Assembly: GCA_029986255.1 (NCBI GenBank)
Contig: DALTYD010000002.1
Coordinates: 1 to 64,000 of the forward strand
Direction: 5' to 3'
Length of the DNA: 64,000 bases
From: Methanocorpusculum sp.
GTDB lineage: Archaea > Halobacteriota > Methanomicrobia > Methanomicrobiales > Methanocorpusculaceae
The notes beneath the pieces are model-generated. The model was not told where the DNA came from, did not search any database, and saw only the letters and a list, made by a program, of their open reading frames with translations. The position numbers and the translations under genes are program-made. Shown here one piece after another: positions 19,001-28,770 of this stretch (within the stretch, counting starts at the first letter, position 1; each line of letters starts with the position of its first letter).

Positions 19001-19606
19001 ATGGGAGTACACGTTTTCTGGGACTGCAGAGTTCCGATTGGTCTAAGCAAACCAACCACAGAGGAGATTTCTGGTGTACTGGAGATGCCAGTATCCCGAA
19101 TCGACGACGGTACTTTTCCACTAGAAGGATTTAATCCTCTTCGACGGCAATGTGATGCAGTGAAAATACTCACGAAACTTGACCTCTTTCGTCGACGCTA
19201 TCCTCAACTTTTTAAGCCAAAAAATGTTGACATGGAGTATTACAACAAGTTCAATCACCTCAATGAAAAAATATTATTAGTAACACCAGTAGATCTGTAT
19301 GAACCACTTGCTGACTATGTTTATGGTCTTGCGTATCCGGCTCTAGGTGTGGCTGTTGTGTCCCCAGTCCGACTGATGAATGAGTATTATGGTCGTCACC
19401 AAGATGATAATGCACTTATCGATCGCATCGTCAAGGAAGGAGCACACGAGATTGCACACCTATTCGGTTTAAAGCACTGCAACAACCAAAGTTGCATCAT
19501 GTATTGCCCACATAACCTCGACGATCTCGACCACAAAAGAAAATATTTTTGTAGTAAGTGTAGAATTCAGTTGAACGGTCAGAATGAAGGAGAACTATTT
19601 CAATGA
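19001..19606 (+). CDS. amzA: Archaemetzincin zinc metalloprotease
   Basis: Metalloprotease of the archaemetzincin family. The catalytic zinc motif is HEIAHLFGLKHC (His149, Glu150, His153, His159), followed by the structural zinc site Cys160, Cys165, Cys184 and Cys187, and the Met of the Met-turn at 167. The protein has 201 residues, a normal length. I start at the ATG at 19001 (MGVHVFWDCRVP), since the frame upstream of it is Cys/Leu-rich and unconserved. The stop overlaps the start of the cas1-like gene (ATGA), so the protease and the Cas1 homologue are translationally coupled. Natural substrates are unknown. Confidence 0.93.
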   Translation: MGVHVFWDCRVPIGLSKPTTEEISGVLEMPVSRIDDGTFPLEGFNPLRRQCDAVKILTKLDLFRRRYPQLFKPKNVDMEYYNKFNHLNEKILLVTPVDLYEPLADYVYGLAYPALGVAVVSPVRLMNEYYGRHQDDNALIDRIVKEGAHEIAHLFGLKHCNNQSCIMYCPHNLDDLDHKRKYFCSKCRIQLNGQNEGELFQ

Positions 19607-20538
19607 AGAACGAAATCCCATGGATTACTGTCTGGGGATTCGGTGCAAATATTCGGGCAACTCGGGGATGGTTAACTATTCGAGAGAGAACTTCTCGGCG
19701 ATCATATCCACTGTCTTCTGTCCATCATCTCCTCATTGTTGGAGGCCATACCCTTGAAACCGCATCACTAACTCATTTGATAGCAAACAATATTCCTGTC
19801 TCATTCTTTGATGTTCATGGAGAACCAGTAGGAATGATACGCCCTATGGGCAGTACTGCTTATCCTCTGAGAACAGCACAAAAAAACATCCCAATTCATC
19901 GGTGCGCACTGTCAATTATCGTTTCATCTCTGAAGGCCCGGATGTATTATCTCAATGAACTTGGTTCCAGATGTAATGATGGATTATACTACAAGGGAGA
20001 ACTAGAGATACTGATCGACACATATCGCAAACTTGAGTTCCTAATTACCCTTCCAGAACTAGCACGTGTGTTTTGGCTGACCCGCAATATGTACTATGAG
20101 ATTCTGTCTCGTGTTATCGCACCAGAAATTGGTTATCGACGCAGAGAAAAACCTCCTTATCAAGATCCAATAAATGCAATGTTTGCACATGGATATGCAG
20201 TTCTATATGCGAATATAACAGTAGCGATTACTGGAGCTGGACTTGATCCAGAGATAGGAGCTCTCTATGGAACGGTCATTCCTCCTGGAAGAAACCGTTG
20301 TGCATGTATTATGGATATTATGGAGCCATTGATGACACCGATGATTGATCGCGTTGTGATAAATATGGCATTAGATGGACTGCCATCTGGAGAGTATGAG
20401 ATAAGTTCACGCTGTCTCCTCTCAGAAAAATTGATGAAAGAATATAACCTTCGCCTTTCTAGATCTATTGACTTAGAGACGCTTAATCGAGCAGTTGCAA
20501 AGTATGCAAATTCTGTTGCATCCTTTCGCCGTCCGTAA
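19603..20538 (+). CDS. Stand-alone Cas1 homologue with altered active site
   Basis: A 311-residue protein with clear Cas1 architecture: N-terminal beta domain (VGGHTLETASL near 47, then IPVSFFDVHGEPVG) and the helical integrase domain (INAMFAHGYAVLYANI, GAGLDPEIGALY, CIMDIMEPL). In active Cas1 proteins three residues bind the metal: a Glu in an EGxxARxYF segment, a His in GLDPxIGxLH, and an Asp in LDLxE. Here the matching positions are Phe157, Tyr222 and Asp238, so two of three are replaced. Spacing (65 and 16 residues) fits Cas1, which makes the alignment credible. No cas2, other cas gene, CRISPR array, PolB or terminal repeat lies nearby. It is coupled to archaemetzincin. Solo Cas1 families are known in Methanomicrobiales; their function is not. 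Confidence 0.85.
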   Translation: MKNEIPWITVWGFGANIRATRGWLTIRERTSRRSYPLSSVHHLLIVGGHTLETASLTHLIANNIPVSFFDVHGEPVGMIRPMGSTAYPLRTAQKNIPIHRCALSIIVSSLKARMYYLNELGSRCNDGLYYKGELEILIDTYRKLEFLITLPELARVFWLTRNMYYEILSRVIAPEIGYRRREKPPYQDPINAMFAHGYAVLYANITVAITGAGLDPEIGALYGTVIPPGRNRCACIMDIMEPLMTPMIDRVVINMALDGLPSGEYEISSRCLLSEKLMKEYNLRLSRSIDLETLNRAVAKYANSVASFRRP

Positions 20539-20694
20539 TACATTTCGTATTAAGTTATTAAGTAATTAGAGCAAACTATTCAGGAATAAAGGTATAGGTG
20601 TAGAGTTTCGAAGAATACATCTGTCTGCATAACCTAAACATAAATCAAAGACGTATTCGACAGAAGAATTCTTAAGTTTGTCGAAGAAAGTTCT

Positions 20695-20703
20695 GGAGGA
20701 GGT
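20695..20703 (+). promoter_or_regulatory. Strong Shine-Dalgarno sequence deciding the GTPase start
   Basis: GGAGGAGGT ends four bases before the ATG at 20708. It rules out the longer frame that opens with TTG at 20678. Confidence 0.8.
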
Positions 20704-20707
20704 ACCT

Positions 20708-21880
20708 ATGCTGCTTCTTGCCCTCGCAGGAAAACCAAACTGTGGAAAATCGACATTTTTTAAGTCTTTAACCCTTGCAAACGTTGAAATCGCCAACTAT
20801 CCATTCACCACTGTTGAAGCTAATAAAGGTGTCGCATATGTGCGATCCCTATGTCCTTGCAAAGAACTAAATTTAAAAAACTGTAATTCCTGTGTTGACG
20901 GGATCCGATTCATCCCAGTTGAACTTTTGGATGTTGCAGGACTTGTGCCTGGAGCCCATCTCGGAAGAGGACTCGGTAATCAATTCCTAGACAGTCTTAG
21001 AGAAGCCGATGGAATCATTCAGGTCGTTGACGCATCAGGAAGTACCGATCCAGAGGGCAACCCAGTAAACATCAACACACGAGATCCATGCGAGGATGTC
21101 GAATTTCTGAGTCAAGAATTTACAATGTGGATGACTGAAATCATTAACAAACACCTTGCCAAAATTATTCGACAAGCACAGGGAAAAGAGACGACCATAA
21201 TTGAACTCATGGGAAATGCCCTGGTCGGTCTGCGTATCAATATAACCCAGATACATGAGGCCATTGCTGAAACAGGAATTCACCTCAACAAAGCATCTTC
21301 CGAAGACATCAAAAAAATGTGTAAAGTATTACTTCGAGCATCAAAACCAATGGTAATTGCGGCAAACAAAGCAGATCAGGCACCAGACATCAATATTGCT
21401 AGGCTTAAAAAAATTGGAGCCATCCCCACAATTGCCGCTGGAGAACTCGCCCTCAAATCCGCTGTACAAACAAAAATTCTCCATTATCTTCCAGGTGATG
21501 AAACGTTTATGCTGAATGACGGAGTCAAACTATCCATAAAACAGCGCAAAGCACTTACCATTATTGATGAAAATATGAAAAAATTTGGAAGTACAGGGGT
21601 ACAAAATGCACTTGAAAAACTTGTTTTTGAAAAAATTGGCATGATTGTTGTATTTCCTGTCGAGGACGAAAACAAATACTGCAATTCAAAGGGGATTATC
21701 CTCCCTGATGCCTTCCTCATGCCAAAGGGATCCACTCCCAAAGATCTCGCCGATTGTATTCACACGGATCTCAGCAAAGGATTCCTATATGCCATTGATG
21801 CTCGTACAAAAATGCGAATCAAGGAAAGTACTATACTCAAGTCAGGGGATGTAATTCGAATAGTCAGTACTGCAAAATGA
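20708..21880 (+). CDS. OBG/YchF-type GTPase with C-terminal TGS domain
   Basis: Translation-associated GTPase of the archaeal OBG/DRG-YchF group. The G domain begins at once (ALAGKPNCGKST, residues 5-16), then PFTTVE, LLDVAGLVPGA and AANKAD. Between G2 and G3 sits a cysteine-rich insert (CPCKELNLKNCNSC) common in the archaeal subfamily. A helical domain follows, and a TGS domain is at the C-terminus (FPVEDENKY to GDVIRIVS). With 390 residues the length is typical. Its role is thought to involve ribosomes; no substrate is known. It is well separated from the cas1 homologue by 170 bases. Confidence 0.9.
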   Translation: MLLLALAGKPNCGKSTFFKSLTLANVEIANYPFTTVEANKGVAYVRSLCPCKELNLKNCNSCVDGIRFIPVELLDVAGLVPGAHLGRGLGNQFLDSLREADGIIQVVDASGSTDPEGNPVNINTRDPCEDVEFLSQEFTMWMTEIINKHLAKIIRQAQGKETTIIELMGNALVGLRINITQIHEAIAETGIHLNKASSEDIKKMCKVLLRASKPMVIAANKADQAPDINIARLKKIGAIPTIAAGELALKSAVQTKILHYLPGDETFMLNDGVKLSIKQRKALTIIDENMKKFGSTGVQNALEKLVFEKIGMIVVFPVEDENKYCNSKGIILPDAFLMPKGSTPKDLADCIHTDLSKGFLYAIDARTKMRIKESTILKSGDVIRIVSTAK

Positions 21881-21926
21881 TAGTAAGCTATATTAGCTCT
21901 CATATCAAAAGTAAAACAACTTAATT

Positions 21927-22244
21927 ATGGGAAGCGAGGTGTATCAAGCACAAATTCTTCGAGCGTTCTTCGATACAATAACAGGTACTGATCGGAATCT
22001 CACACGCATTTACATGTGTGTCATTTCCTTGGCGAAACTTCGAGGTGAAAAACCGGAAAAACTTAGATTTTTAATGGAACAGATGCAAGCAAGTAGAGAA
22101 AAGCGAGAACTTTCCATTGATATTTTGGATTATATGGTTGAAGTCGCAAACTCTCTTGAATCTGGGACATGCCAATCTGCATTTGGTATAACCTCCCCAA
22201 TGAAATCAGAAGATTTCGGTGGAATATTCATGGATTCTTTTTAA
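21927..22244 (+). CDS. Hypothetical protein, mostly helical
   Basis: A 105-residue protein with no family I recognise. It is largely alpha-helical by eye (RAFFDTITGTDRNLTRIY, KPEKLRFLMEQMQAS, IDILDYMVEVANSLES), ends with an acidic, glycine-containing tail, and has no membrane segment. Codon use looks like its neighbours. It follows the GTPase by 46 bases in the same direction and may share its transcript. Confidence 0.65.
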   Translation: MGSEVYQAQILRAFFDTITGTDRNLTRIYMCVISLAKLRGEKPEKLRFLMEQMQASREKRELSIDILDYMVEVANSLESGTCQSAFGITSPMKSEDFGGIFMDSF

Positions 22245-23384
22245 TTAACTCTCTCAGGATGTAGTATGTACCTCTTGTACTCTTTCACAATACCAGGGAG
22301 TGAAAAAGAGAGAGCAGACTAATATTTTTGAACATAGTAGGGAAAAGTACAATCAAGTTAATAAATCTATTGTCACCAACAGTAACATAATAGATACATT
22401 TATAAATAAATTTCAGAAGATGAAGATATTAATAAAATTAGTATACCAAAGAACATAAATAAAACACTGTCATTTTTTTCTAAAAATCATAAAAAATATT
22501 GATTTTTTTGTATTTATTTACAAAAATATATAAATACAACATAATTTCAATTTTTTCAAGGGGAACACATCTCCATCTATAGAATGATAGAAGAGAGAAG
22601 TCCATATAACAGGAACAACCACATTGACTTAGCAACAACAAGCGCAATGAACAATAGATATGATTTTGTACCAAATGAACCTTCATCGACACAGGAAAAC
22701 ATCTTAAGCAAGACCAAATTCACCCAGGAAATATATGAATCAAGGCATTTGTTATCAATTTAAAGCTTAATTTTCAGTTCAGATCAACACAAAAATAATT
22801 TCAAGAACGAGATCAACATCTCAAATCAAGAATGAAAGGCGTCCACAGAATAAGAAACAACAAAATTCAAGAGATACATATCGTGTATATGAATGTACCT
22901 ATTATATTGAGTATGAGTAGAGTAGCTAATAACACAATAAAAATAATTAATAATCAACAAAGAAAATATAAATTTTTTGTATCCTCATGAGGAAAAAGAG
23001 TGTAGTATTCAGCGTTTTGTAATTGAGAACCCAAACATTTCCCATGGTAATAGAGTTCATGATTATGATTCAGGAGAAATCATAAATAGATTCCAAGTAC
23101 TGGAGGATACTCTCGAGAGGTGATAAGAGAACATATTACCAGAACAGCCAGAACAGGCATTCAAAGAACGAAAATAGAAGTAAGCACACACATTGTTGAA
23201 ACAGATAAAATGTATATTAACCAAATAATAATCTTAAATTTCCATATTATGCGACAGAATATATCATCAGTAAAACTAACATAAATAAAGACCAATTCTG
23301 GATGAGGTCTCTTCATTTCACCTTGTTTCATCTTATTCATCGTTCCATGTAAATTCATCTTTAAGAAACACCAAACAATATACA
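22245..23384. other. 1.1 kb spacer, probably decayed DNA
   Basis: AT-rich with no complete gene. One stretch at about 22990-23110 reads as a 40-codon open frame of balanced composition ending in a stop (QRFVIENPNISHG in its middle) and may be a remnant of a lost gene, but I could not name the family. Scattered AT boxes near 22520-22540 look promoter-like. No RNA gene was seen. Confidence 0.5.
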
Positions 23385-24227
23385 ATGGACTGTGTGCTAC
23401 TCGCAAGCGGAAGTAAAGGAAATAGCATTTACATTGGAAATGACACAGATGCAGTAATAATTGATGCAGGAATCGGTTATCTAAAGCGAACACTTGAGGA
23501 TATTTCTCTTGACACATCTCGCATTCGAGCATTATGCGTAACTCATGAGCATACTGATCACATTCGTTCTGCAAAGACGTTTATGAAGACAATGAAGATT
23601 CCAGTATATGGGACAAGGGGGACATTAGATGCTTTGACTCAGGAAGGAATTCTCTCACAAACTGAAAAATTAGTAGTCTGTCGAGATAGAATTCCAAAAA
23701 CTACAGGCAACCTATCTATTACCTCATTTCGAACCTGGCACGACGCAGCAGAGCCATCCGGTTTTGTTATTGATGATGGAGATGCACGTATTGGAATCTG
23801 TCTCGATACACACAAAGTAACACCTGCAATGCTTGATATTCTCCACAACTGTGAGGCAGTGGTACTTGAAAGCAATTACTGCTCTTCTGCGATGCAAAAC
23901 AATCTCTTTCCAGACTGCAAAACTTGTCGTAGCTGTAGCGCCCATTGTTGCGGCAACCATCGCGTTCTGCGAATATACCCTCAGTATCTCAAAGATCGCA
24001 TTTGCAAGTATGGGCACCTCTCCAATGAAAACGCCGCAGTTGTACTGCATCTACTTTCTAGAGACGTCAGCATTCTTGCCCTTGCACATTTATCAGAGAA
24101 CTACAATCGCCCAAATCTTGCGCAGGAGGCTGCAGAAGATGCCATAGGAGAAAGAGGAACACAGATCTACGTCTGTGACCAACTTCCAGGATATCGAGAA
24201 CAACGACTCGTTCGTTTTACCGTATAG
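23385..24227 (+). CDS. Metallo-beta-lactamase-fold hydrolase with cysteine-rich insert
   Basis: A 280-residue protein of the YycJ/WalJ-like branch of the metallo-beta-lactamase superfamily. The metal-binding motif is THEHTDH (residues 53-59), with further ligands expected in the SFRTWHDAAEPSGF and GICLDTHK segments and the C-terminal LAHLSENYNRP. Between LESNY (162) and the YGHLSNENAA motif (209) lies a segment with Cys166, Cys178, Cys181, Cys184, Cys188 and Cys189, which could bind a metal ion. Bacterial relatives are reported nucleases. It ends eight bases before the DNA ligase gene and is probably co-transcribed with it, which suits a role in DNA repair. Confidence 0.88.
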   Translation: MDCVLLASGSKGNSIYIGNDTDAVIIDAGIGYLKRTLEDISLDTSRIRALCVTHEHTDHIRSAKTFMKTMKIPVYGTRGTLDALTQEGILSQTEKLVVCRDRIPKTTGNLSITSFRTWHDAAEPSGFVIDDGDARIGICLDTHKVTPAMLDILHNCEAVVLESNYCSSAMQNNLFPDCKTCRSCSAHCCGNHRVLRIYPQYLKDRICKYGHLSNENAAVVLHLLSRDVSILALAHLSENYNRPNLAQEAAEDAIGERGTQIYVCDQLPGYREQRLVRFTV

Positions 24228-24235
24228 GTGATGAG

Positions 24236-25912
24236 ATGCTGTTTCGTGAATTTTCAAACCAGTGTAATCAACTTGAAACCATCTCTTCCCGACTAATGAT
24301 GATCGATGTCCTTTCCAATGTTTTTCCCTCCCTTGCCGAAGAAGAACTTCCTGTGTATGTGCGGTTTATGCGCGGAAAAATCTTTCCAGACTGGTCATTG
24401 GAGAAGTTGGGGATTGGTCCAGGACTTTTGTATGAGGCACTTGCCTACGTGATCGGAAAGAAACGAGAAATAGTAATTTCAGCAATCAACAATTCTGGTG
24501 ATATCGGTATAGTTGTTGAAAATTTTCTGAAAAAACGAGAACAGACAATGTTCTTCTCCGAAAATCTTGAGCTATGTGATGTGTATGCACGGTTTTTGCA
24601 GATTGCAAGAACTACCGGACGCAAGTCTCAACAGGAACGAATGCGTTCTGTGCAGTATCTTCTTTCCAATTCCTCACCATTAGAAGGAAAATATCTGGCA
24701 CGATTAATGCTAGGGGAGATGCGAATTGGTATCGGGGAAGGCGTTGTCTGTGAAGCTATTGCCAAAGGATTTGGGATCTCGATAGATACAGTGGAACACG
24801 CTCAGCAAGTTCTTAATGACCTTGGAGAGGTTGCACTTTTAGCAAAAACCGATCCATCCTCCCTTGAAAAGGTATACATCACGCCATTCCGTCCGGTGAA
24901 GATGATGCTAGCTCAGGCAGGAACGATTACAGAAATGGTGAAGACACATGGAACCATTGCAGTCGAATACAAGTATGACGGTAGTAGATTCCAGTTCCAC
25001 AAGGCAAACGGCAAGACCGCAATATACTCACGCCGTCTTGAAGAGATGACTGCATCGCTCCCAGATGTTGTGGCGCTACTATCCGATGCAACTGATCATG
25101 ATGTCATCATCGATGGGGAGATTATTGCAATACAAAATGGGAAACCTATGCCGTTTCAGACAGTACTTCGGAGAATTCACAGAAAACATGGTGTTACAAG
25201 TGCTGCAGAGGCCATCCAGATGCAGCCACTAATTTTTGATATTCTCGTATGCGATGGAGAAACGCTGATAAATCGCCCATTTCTAGAGCGCAGAAAAATT
25301 TTGGAACTAGTCATGACAGATTTTGTCGCTCCTCAGATGGTGAGTGATGCAACTGAGGAGATAGAGAGCTATTATCAGGAAGCACTAAACAATGGGAATG
25401 AAGGGATCATGCTCAAGGTTTTAGATGCGCCATACATCCCAGGAAACCGGGGAAAACTCTGGATAAAGGTCAAGCCAGAAGCTGATACGATTGATCTTGT
25501 TGTTACTGGGGCCGAATGGGGATCCGGAAAGCGTGCAAAGATGTTTGGTTCATATCTGCTTTCCTGCCAGAATGAAAACGGAGAGTTATTAGAACTAAGT
25601 CGGGTTGCAACAGGCATTGACGATGCTATGCTTGCTGAACTTTACGAATTATTCAAGGATAAAATTATTGCAGAACAGGGGAAAAACGTGCTATTTGAAC
25701 CTAACGTCGTCTTTGAGGTTGGATATGCAGAACTGCAAAGAAGCAAATCCTATGCTGCAGGATATGCATTGCGATTTCCACGTTTCATCCGACTGCGTCA
25801 CGACAAAGATTCAAACGATGTGGAAACAATCAATGACCTATCTCGTAGATATTGCATGCAAAAAAAGGCAGAACTAAAATATCAAAGCGGACATATCCAA
25901 GAAAAATCATAA
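24236..25912 (+). CDS. lig: ATP-dependent DNA ligase
   Basis: Replicative-type archaeal DNA ligase, 558 residues. The N-terminal DNA-binding domain is followed by the adenylation domain with the nucleotidyl lysine in EYKYDGSRFQFH (near residue 244), then motif III (IIDGEIIA), motif IV (NEGIMLKVLD), motif V (LWIKVKP) and the OB-fold domain with a C-terminal FPRFIRLRHDK. Length and motifs are complete. The start is placed at the ATG at 24236, after GGTGATG. Joins nicks in Okazaki fragments and repair patches using ATP. Confidence 0.96.
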   Translation: MLFREFSNQCNQLETISSRLMMIDVLSNVFPSLAEEELPVYVRFMRGKIFPDWSLEKLGIGPGLLYEALAYVIGKKREIVISAINNSGDIGIVVENFLKKREQTMFFSENLELCDVYARFLQIARTTGRKSQQERMRSVQYLLSNSSPLEGKYLARLMLGEMRIGIGEGVVCEAIAKGFGISIDTVEHAQQVLNDLGEVALLAKTDPSSLEKVYITPFRPVKMMLAQAGTITEMVKTHGTIAVEYKYDGSRFQFHKANGKTAIYSRRLEEMTASLPDVVALLSDATDHDVIIDGEIIAIQNGKPMPFQTVLRRIHRKHGVTSAAEAIQMQPLIFDILVCDGETLINRPFLERRKILELVMTDFVAPQMVSDATEEIESYYQEALNNGNEGIMLKVLDAPYIPGNRGKLWIKVKPEADTIDLVVTGAEWGSGKRAKMFGSYLLSCQNENGELLELSRVATGIDDAMLAELYELFKDKIIAEQGKNVLFEPNVVFEVGYAELQRSKSYAAGYALRFPRFIRLRHDKDSNDVETINDLSRRYCMQKKAELKYQSGHIQEKS

Positions 25913-26066
25913 GGATTATTTCAATGATCTGCAATACAGAAACCTATATTCACCCATCTCGAGTTAAGTAAAGGAGACTACAAACAGTCCTTTTCTACTA
26001 TTTCAAAAATAAAATAAATTTCTTATAATGCATTTTTTATTATAAGGCAAGTTTATGTAGATACAA

Positions 26067-28382
26067 ATGATAGAATATTATCTGTATGTTGCCGAGGAAT
26101 TTCCTGTGAAATCACCACTTGAAAAGATTAGTGAATTCATAATACAGCGACCGTTTCTAACCGGATGTTTTCTGTTAGCTCTGATTATGCTCTCATGTAT
26201 TGGAGCAAGTACTCTGTCCATGAATACCGAGACACAGGATGCAGACAAAATTAATCACGGCGCGTATATTTCGAAAAGTTATAAAGATAACTTTCAGTCA
26301 GATTCACTCCTACTGATGGTACAGGCAGACGCAGTAATGGACGTAACAGTTGTAGACCATATCTTTTCATTACAACAAAAGATGGCAACCACACAGGGGG
26401 TTTCTTCGGTACAAAGTGTGTATGATCTTATTGCCTCATACAACGATGGGACAATTCCTCAAAACCAGGCATCCATTGATGCGATCATTACAAAAATACC
26501 GAAAAACATTACCACATCCATTATGCCAAATGAACAACTAGCAATAATTTTGATCAAACTAGATGCTGGAACATCTTCAACCACGCAACAAAGTGTTCTC
26601 AATAACCTAAGAAGTATGACTGCAGCAGCCGATGTACCTCCTGGCGTGATGCTAACTTTTACCGGAAACGCAGCAATGCAGCAAGATCTAAGAGGCGATC
26701 TAGGTTCGAACATGATAACTCTTCTAGTTACAGCGATTGTACTGATGATGATTGCCTGCAAGTTCCTGTTTAATCATGTACGGTACTCATTACTTTCGAT
26801 TGTAAGTGTATTCATCGGTTTAATTTTGACATTTGGGATGATGGGAATATGTGGCCTTCCATTCTCAATGACAACGATAGGTGCAATGCCAATTCTACTA
26901 GGTATTGGGGTGGATTATGCAATCCAATTTCATTCACGCTTGGATGATGAAATGCGTAATAAACATTCTCTTCAGGAGGCAATCAAACTCACAGTATCCA
27001 AAACAGGGGCAGCTGTATTTTACGCAATGATTGCCAGTGCGCTTGGATTCATGGCAATGATGGTCTCCTCCCTACCAGCTATTCGTCAGTTTGGAATTAC
27101 TGCAATTCTTGGGATTTTTTGTTGTTATATTTCTGCGCTGATCATTATTCCTCTTACAGCAGTACTTACTAATTATCATCCAAAATCCCATAAAATTCTA
27201 ACAGATGGAAGGGAAAAAAAGCAGTTCTCTGAAAAGTATAATGAACTTCTAAAAAATATTTCTGGAAAGGTGACGAGATTCGCAATTCCAATTATGCTTG
27301 TTCTCTGTCTCATTGGATTTACTGGAGTGTTCCTAGATGAGGAGGTTCCCATCAGCACTGATATGAAATCATATGTTCCAATAGATATGCCAGCTATTGT
27401 AAATATCAATACAGTAACCCGTGCAATGGGAGATACAGGAGGTTTTCAGGTGTATGTACACGGAGGAGAGCTTACCAGTCCCGAGACAATTGAATGGATG
27501 TATACATGGGGGGTGCATGAACTTGCATTGTACAATACACGATTGACACGTGTTTCAAGTATTGCAACCGTTATCGTTGAGAAAAATGGAGGAATTATTC
27601 CAACAACACAAGCAGAAATTGACAATATCCTAGCATCAATAAGTGATGCTGATAAAGCATCTTATATCAAAGATGGATCTCAGGCAATTATCAATTTCGA
27701 CATGAAATGGCTATCAGAAGCACAGCAGCGATCATTAGTTGAGGAAATTACTGCTGATATAAAGTTTTTTGCACCACCACCAGGTATCGAAGCAGTTGTA
27801 ACGGGAAAGGCATATTCCTTTGTTGAAATCATGAATGATATTCGAGAAGGAAAGATAAAAATGACACTGCTGGCATTTTTAGTTATCTTTGCATTCCTGG
27901 CAATTTTATATCACAATGCAGGGAGAGGTCTCTGCCCACTGGTACCAATCGTACTCATCATAGGATGGAACGGAGCAGCTATGTATTTCCTCGATATCAA
28001 CTATACAATCTTAACAGCAACAATGGGAGCAATGACCATAGGCGTAGCTGCCGAATATTGCATCATGATGATAGAGCGTATCTATGAAGAGATGGAGCAT
28101 CACGATACAATAACAGCAGTACAAAATGGAGCCAGCAAGATAGGAACGGCTATAACAGTGTCAGGGTGTGCAACTATGTGTGGCTTTTCAGCATTGATGG
28201 CATCAAACTTCCCTATTATCAGTGGATTCGGTATGGTTACTGTGCTGGCAATGGGATTCACTCTGTTTGGTGCTGTGATTGCGGTACCTGCCACAGTCTC
28301 CATTGTACTAAAGAACAGTAAAAGACAAAAGATTGGGAAAAGCGACAAACGAAAACGCACAATAGACAATCAAATTATATAA
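26067..28382 (+). CDS. RND-superfamily exporter (HAE3/MMPL-type)
   Basis: A 771-residue membrane protein with the doubled RND plan: one transmembrane helix, a large outer loop, five helices, then the same again. The first helix is at about residues 32-52, outer loop 1 at about 53-215, and outer loop 2 at about 430-600. The family segment GIGVDYAIQFHSRLDDE near residue 287 and its second-half copy GVAAEYCIMMIERIYEE near 660 carry the acidic residues that relay protons. Archaeal members are related to hopanoid and lipid transporters; the substrate is unknown. It stands alone and ends before a T8 run. Confidence 0.9.
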   Translation: MIEYYLYVAEEFPVKSPLEKISEFIIQRPFLTGCFLLALIMLSCIGASTLSMNTETQDADKINHGAYISKSYKDNFQSDSLLLMVQADAVMDVTVVDHIFSLQQKMATTQGVSSVQSVYDLIASYNDGTIPQNQASIDAIITKIPKNITTSIMPNEQLAIILIKLDAGTSSTTQQSVLNNLRSMTAAADVPPGVMLTFTGNAAMQQDLRGDLGSNMITLLVTAIVLMMIACKFLFNHVRYSLLSIVSVFIGLILTFGMMGICGLPFSMTTIGAMPILLGIGVDYAIQFHSRLDDEMRNKHSLQEAIKLTVSKTGAAVFYAMIASALGFMAMMVSSLPAIRQFGITAILGIFCCYISALIIIPLTAVLTNYHPKSHKILTDGREKKQFSEKYNELLKNISGKVTRFAIPIMLVLCLIGFTGVFLDEEVPISTDMKSYVPIDMPAIVNINTVTRAMGDTGGFQVYVHGGELTSPETIEWMYTWGVHELALYNTRLTRVSSIATVIVEKNGGIIPTTQAEIDNILASISDADKASYIKDGSQAIINFDMKWLSEAQQRSLVEEITADIKFFAPPPGIEAVVTGKAYSFVEIMNDIREGKIKMTLLAFLVIFAFLAILYHNAGRGLCPLVPIVLIIGWNGAAMYFLDINYTILTATMGAMTIGVAAEYCIMMIERIYEEMEHHDTITAVQNGASKIGTAITVSGCATMCGFSALMASNFPIISGFGMVTVLAMGFTLFGAVIAVPATVSIVLKNSKRQKIGKSDKRKRTIDNQII

Positions 28383-28393
28383 TTTTTACAATC

Positions 28394-28401
28394 TTTTTTT
28401 T
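28394..28401 (+). terminator. Poly-T terminator after the RND exporter
   Basis: A run of eight T residues follows the stop codon by about a dozen bases, fitting an archaeal oligo-T terminator. Confidence 0.5.
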
Positions 28402-28560
28402 CAGAAAAAATGATATAAATATGCATATATTCGTGAAAATGTGAAATAAATTACATTATAACAAATATAAAATTAATGTGAGAACATACGAATATATTAT
28501 CATCACATAATATATAAATTCAAGATATCAGCTTATCGATATAATATGAAAAAGTTAAAA

Positions 28561-28632
28561 AGCCGTTGGAGGGACTTGAACCCTCGACCTGCTGATTACG
28601 AATCAGCCGCTATACCACTAAGCCACAACGGC
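28561..28632 (-). tRNA. tRNA-Thr (anticodon CGT)
   Basis: A 72-base tRNA. The acceptor stem GCCGTTG pairs with CAACGGC, the discriminator is T (U73, as in archaeal tRNA-Thr), the anticodon stem GCTGA/TCAGC encloses TTCGTAA giving anticodon CGT, and the T arm carries GGTTCAAGTCC. The CCA end is not encoded. T runs follow it directly on the minus strand and probably end transcription. It reads ACG codons. Confidence 0.95.
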
Positions 28633-28770
28633 ACCAAGAAAAAAAAGTATTCTATTTTTGCACGTAACACAATAAATAAATTATCCATGTATTTTCCAAC
28701 GAAAAGACCAAGACTGCCAATTATGAGTATTCGCGCATGATAAACCCATCCGCACATCCTCAGTCTGTAC

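Noticed and set aside
19603..20538. Possibility that the cas1 homologue belongs to a casposon or a CRISPR-Cas locus
   Set aside because: No polB, terminal inverted repeats, target duplication, cas2 or repeat-spacer array was seen on either side; neighbours look like ordinary chromosomal genes.
22990..23110. Short open stretch that looks protein-like in the 1.1 kb gap
   Set aside because: Only about 40 codons, no start signal, and no family that I could name; mentioned only as a possible remnant.
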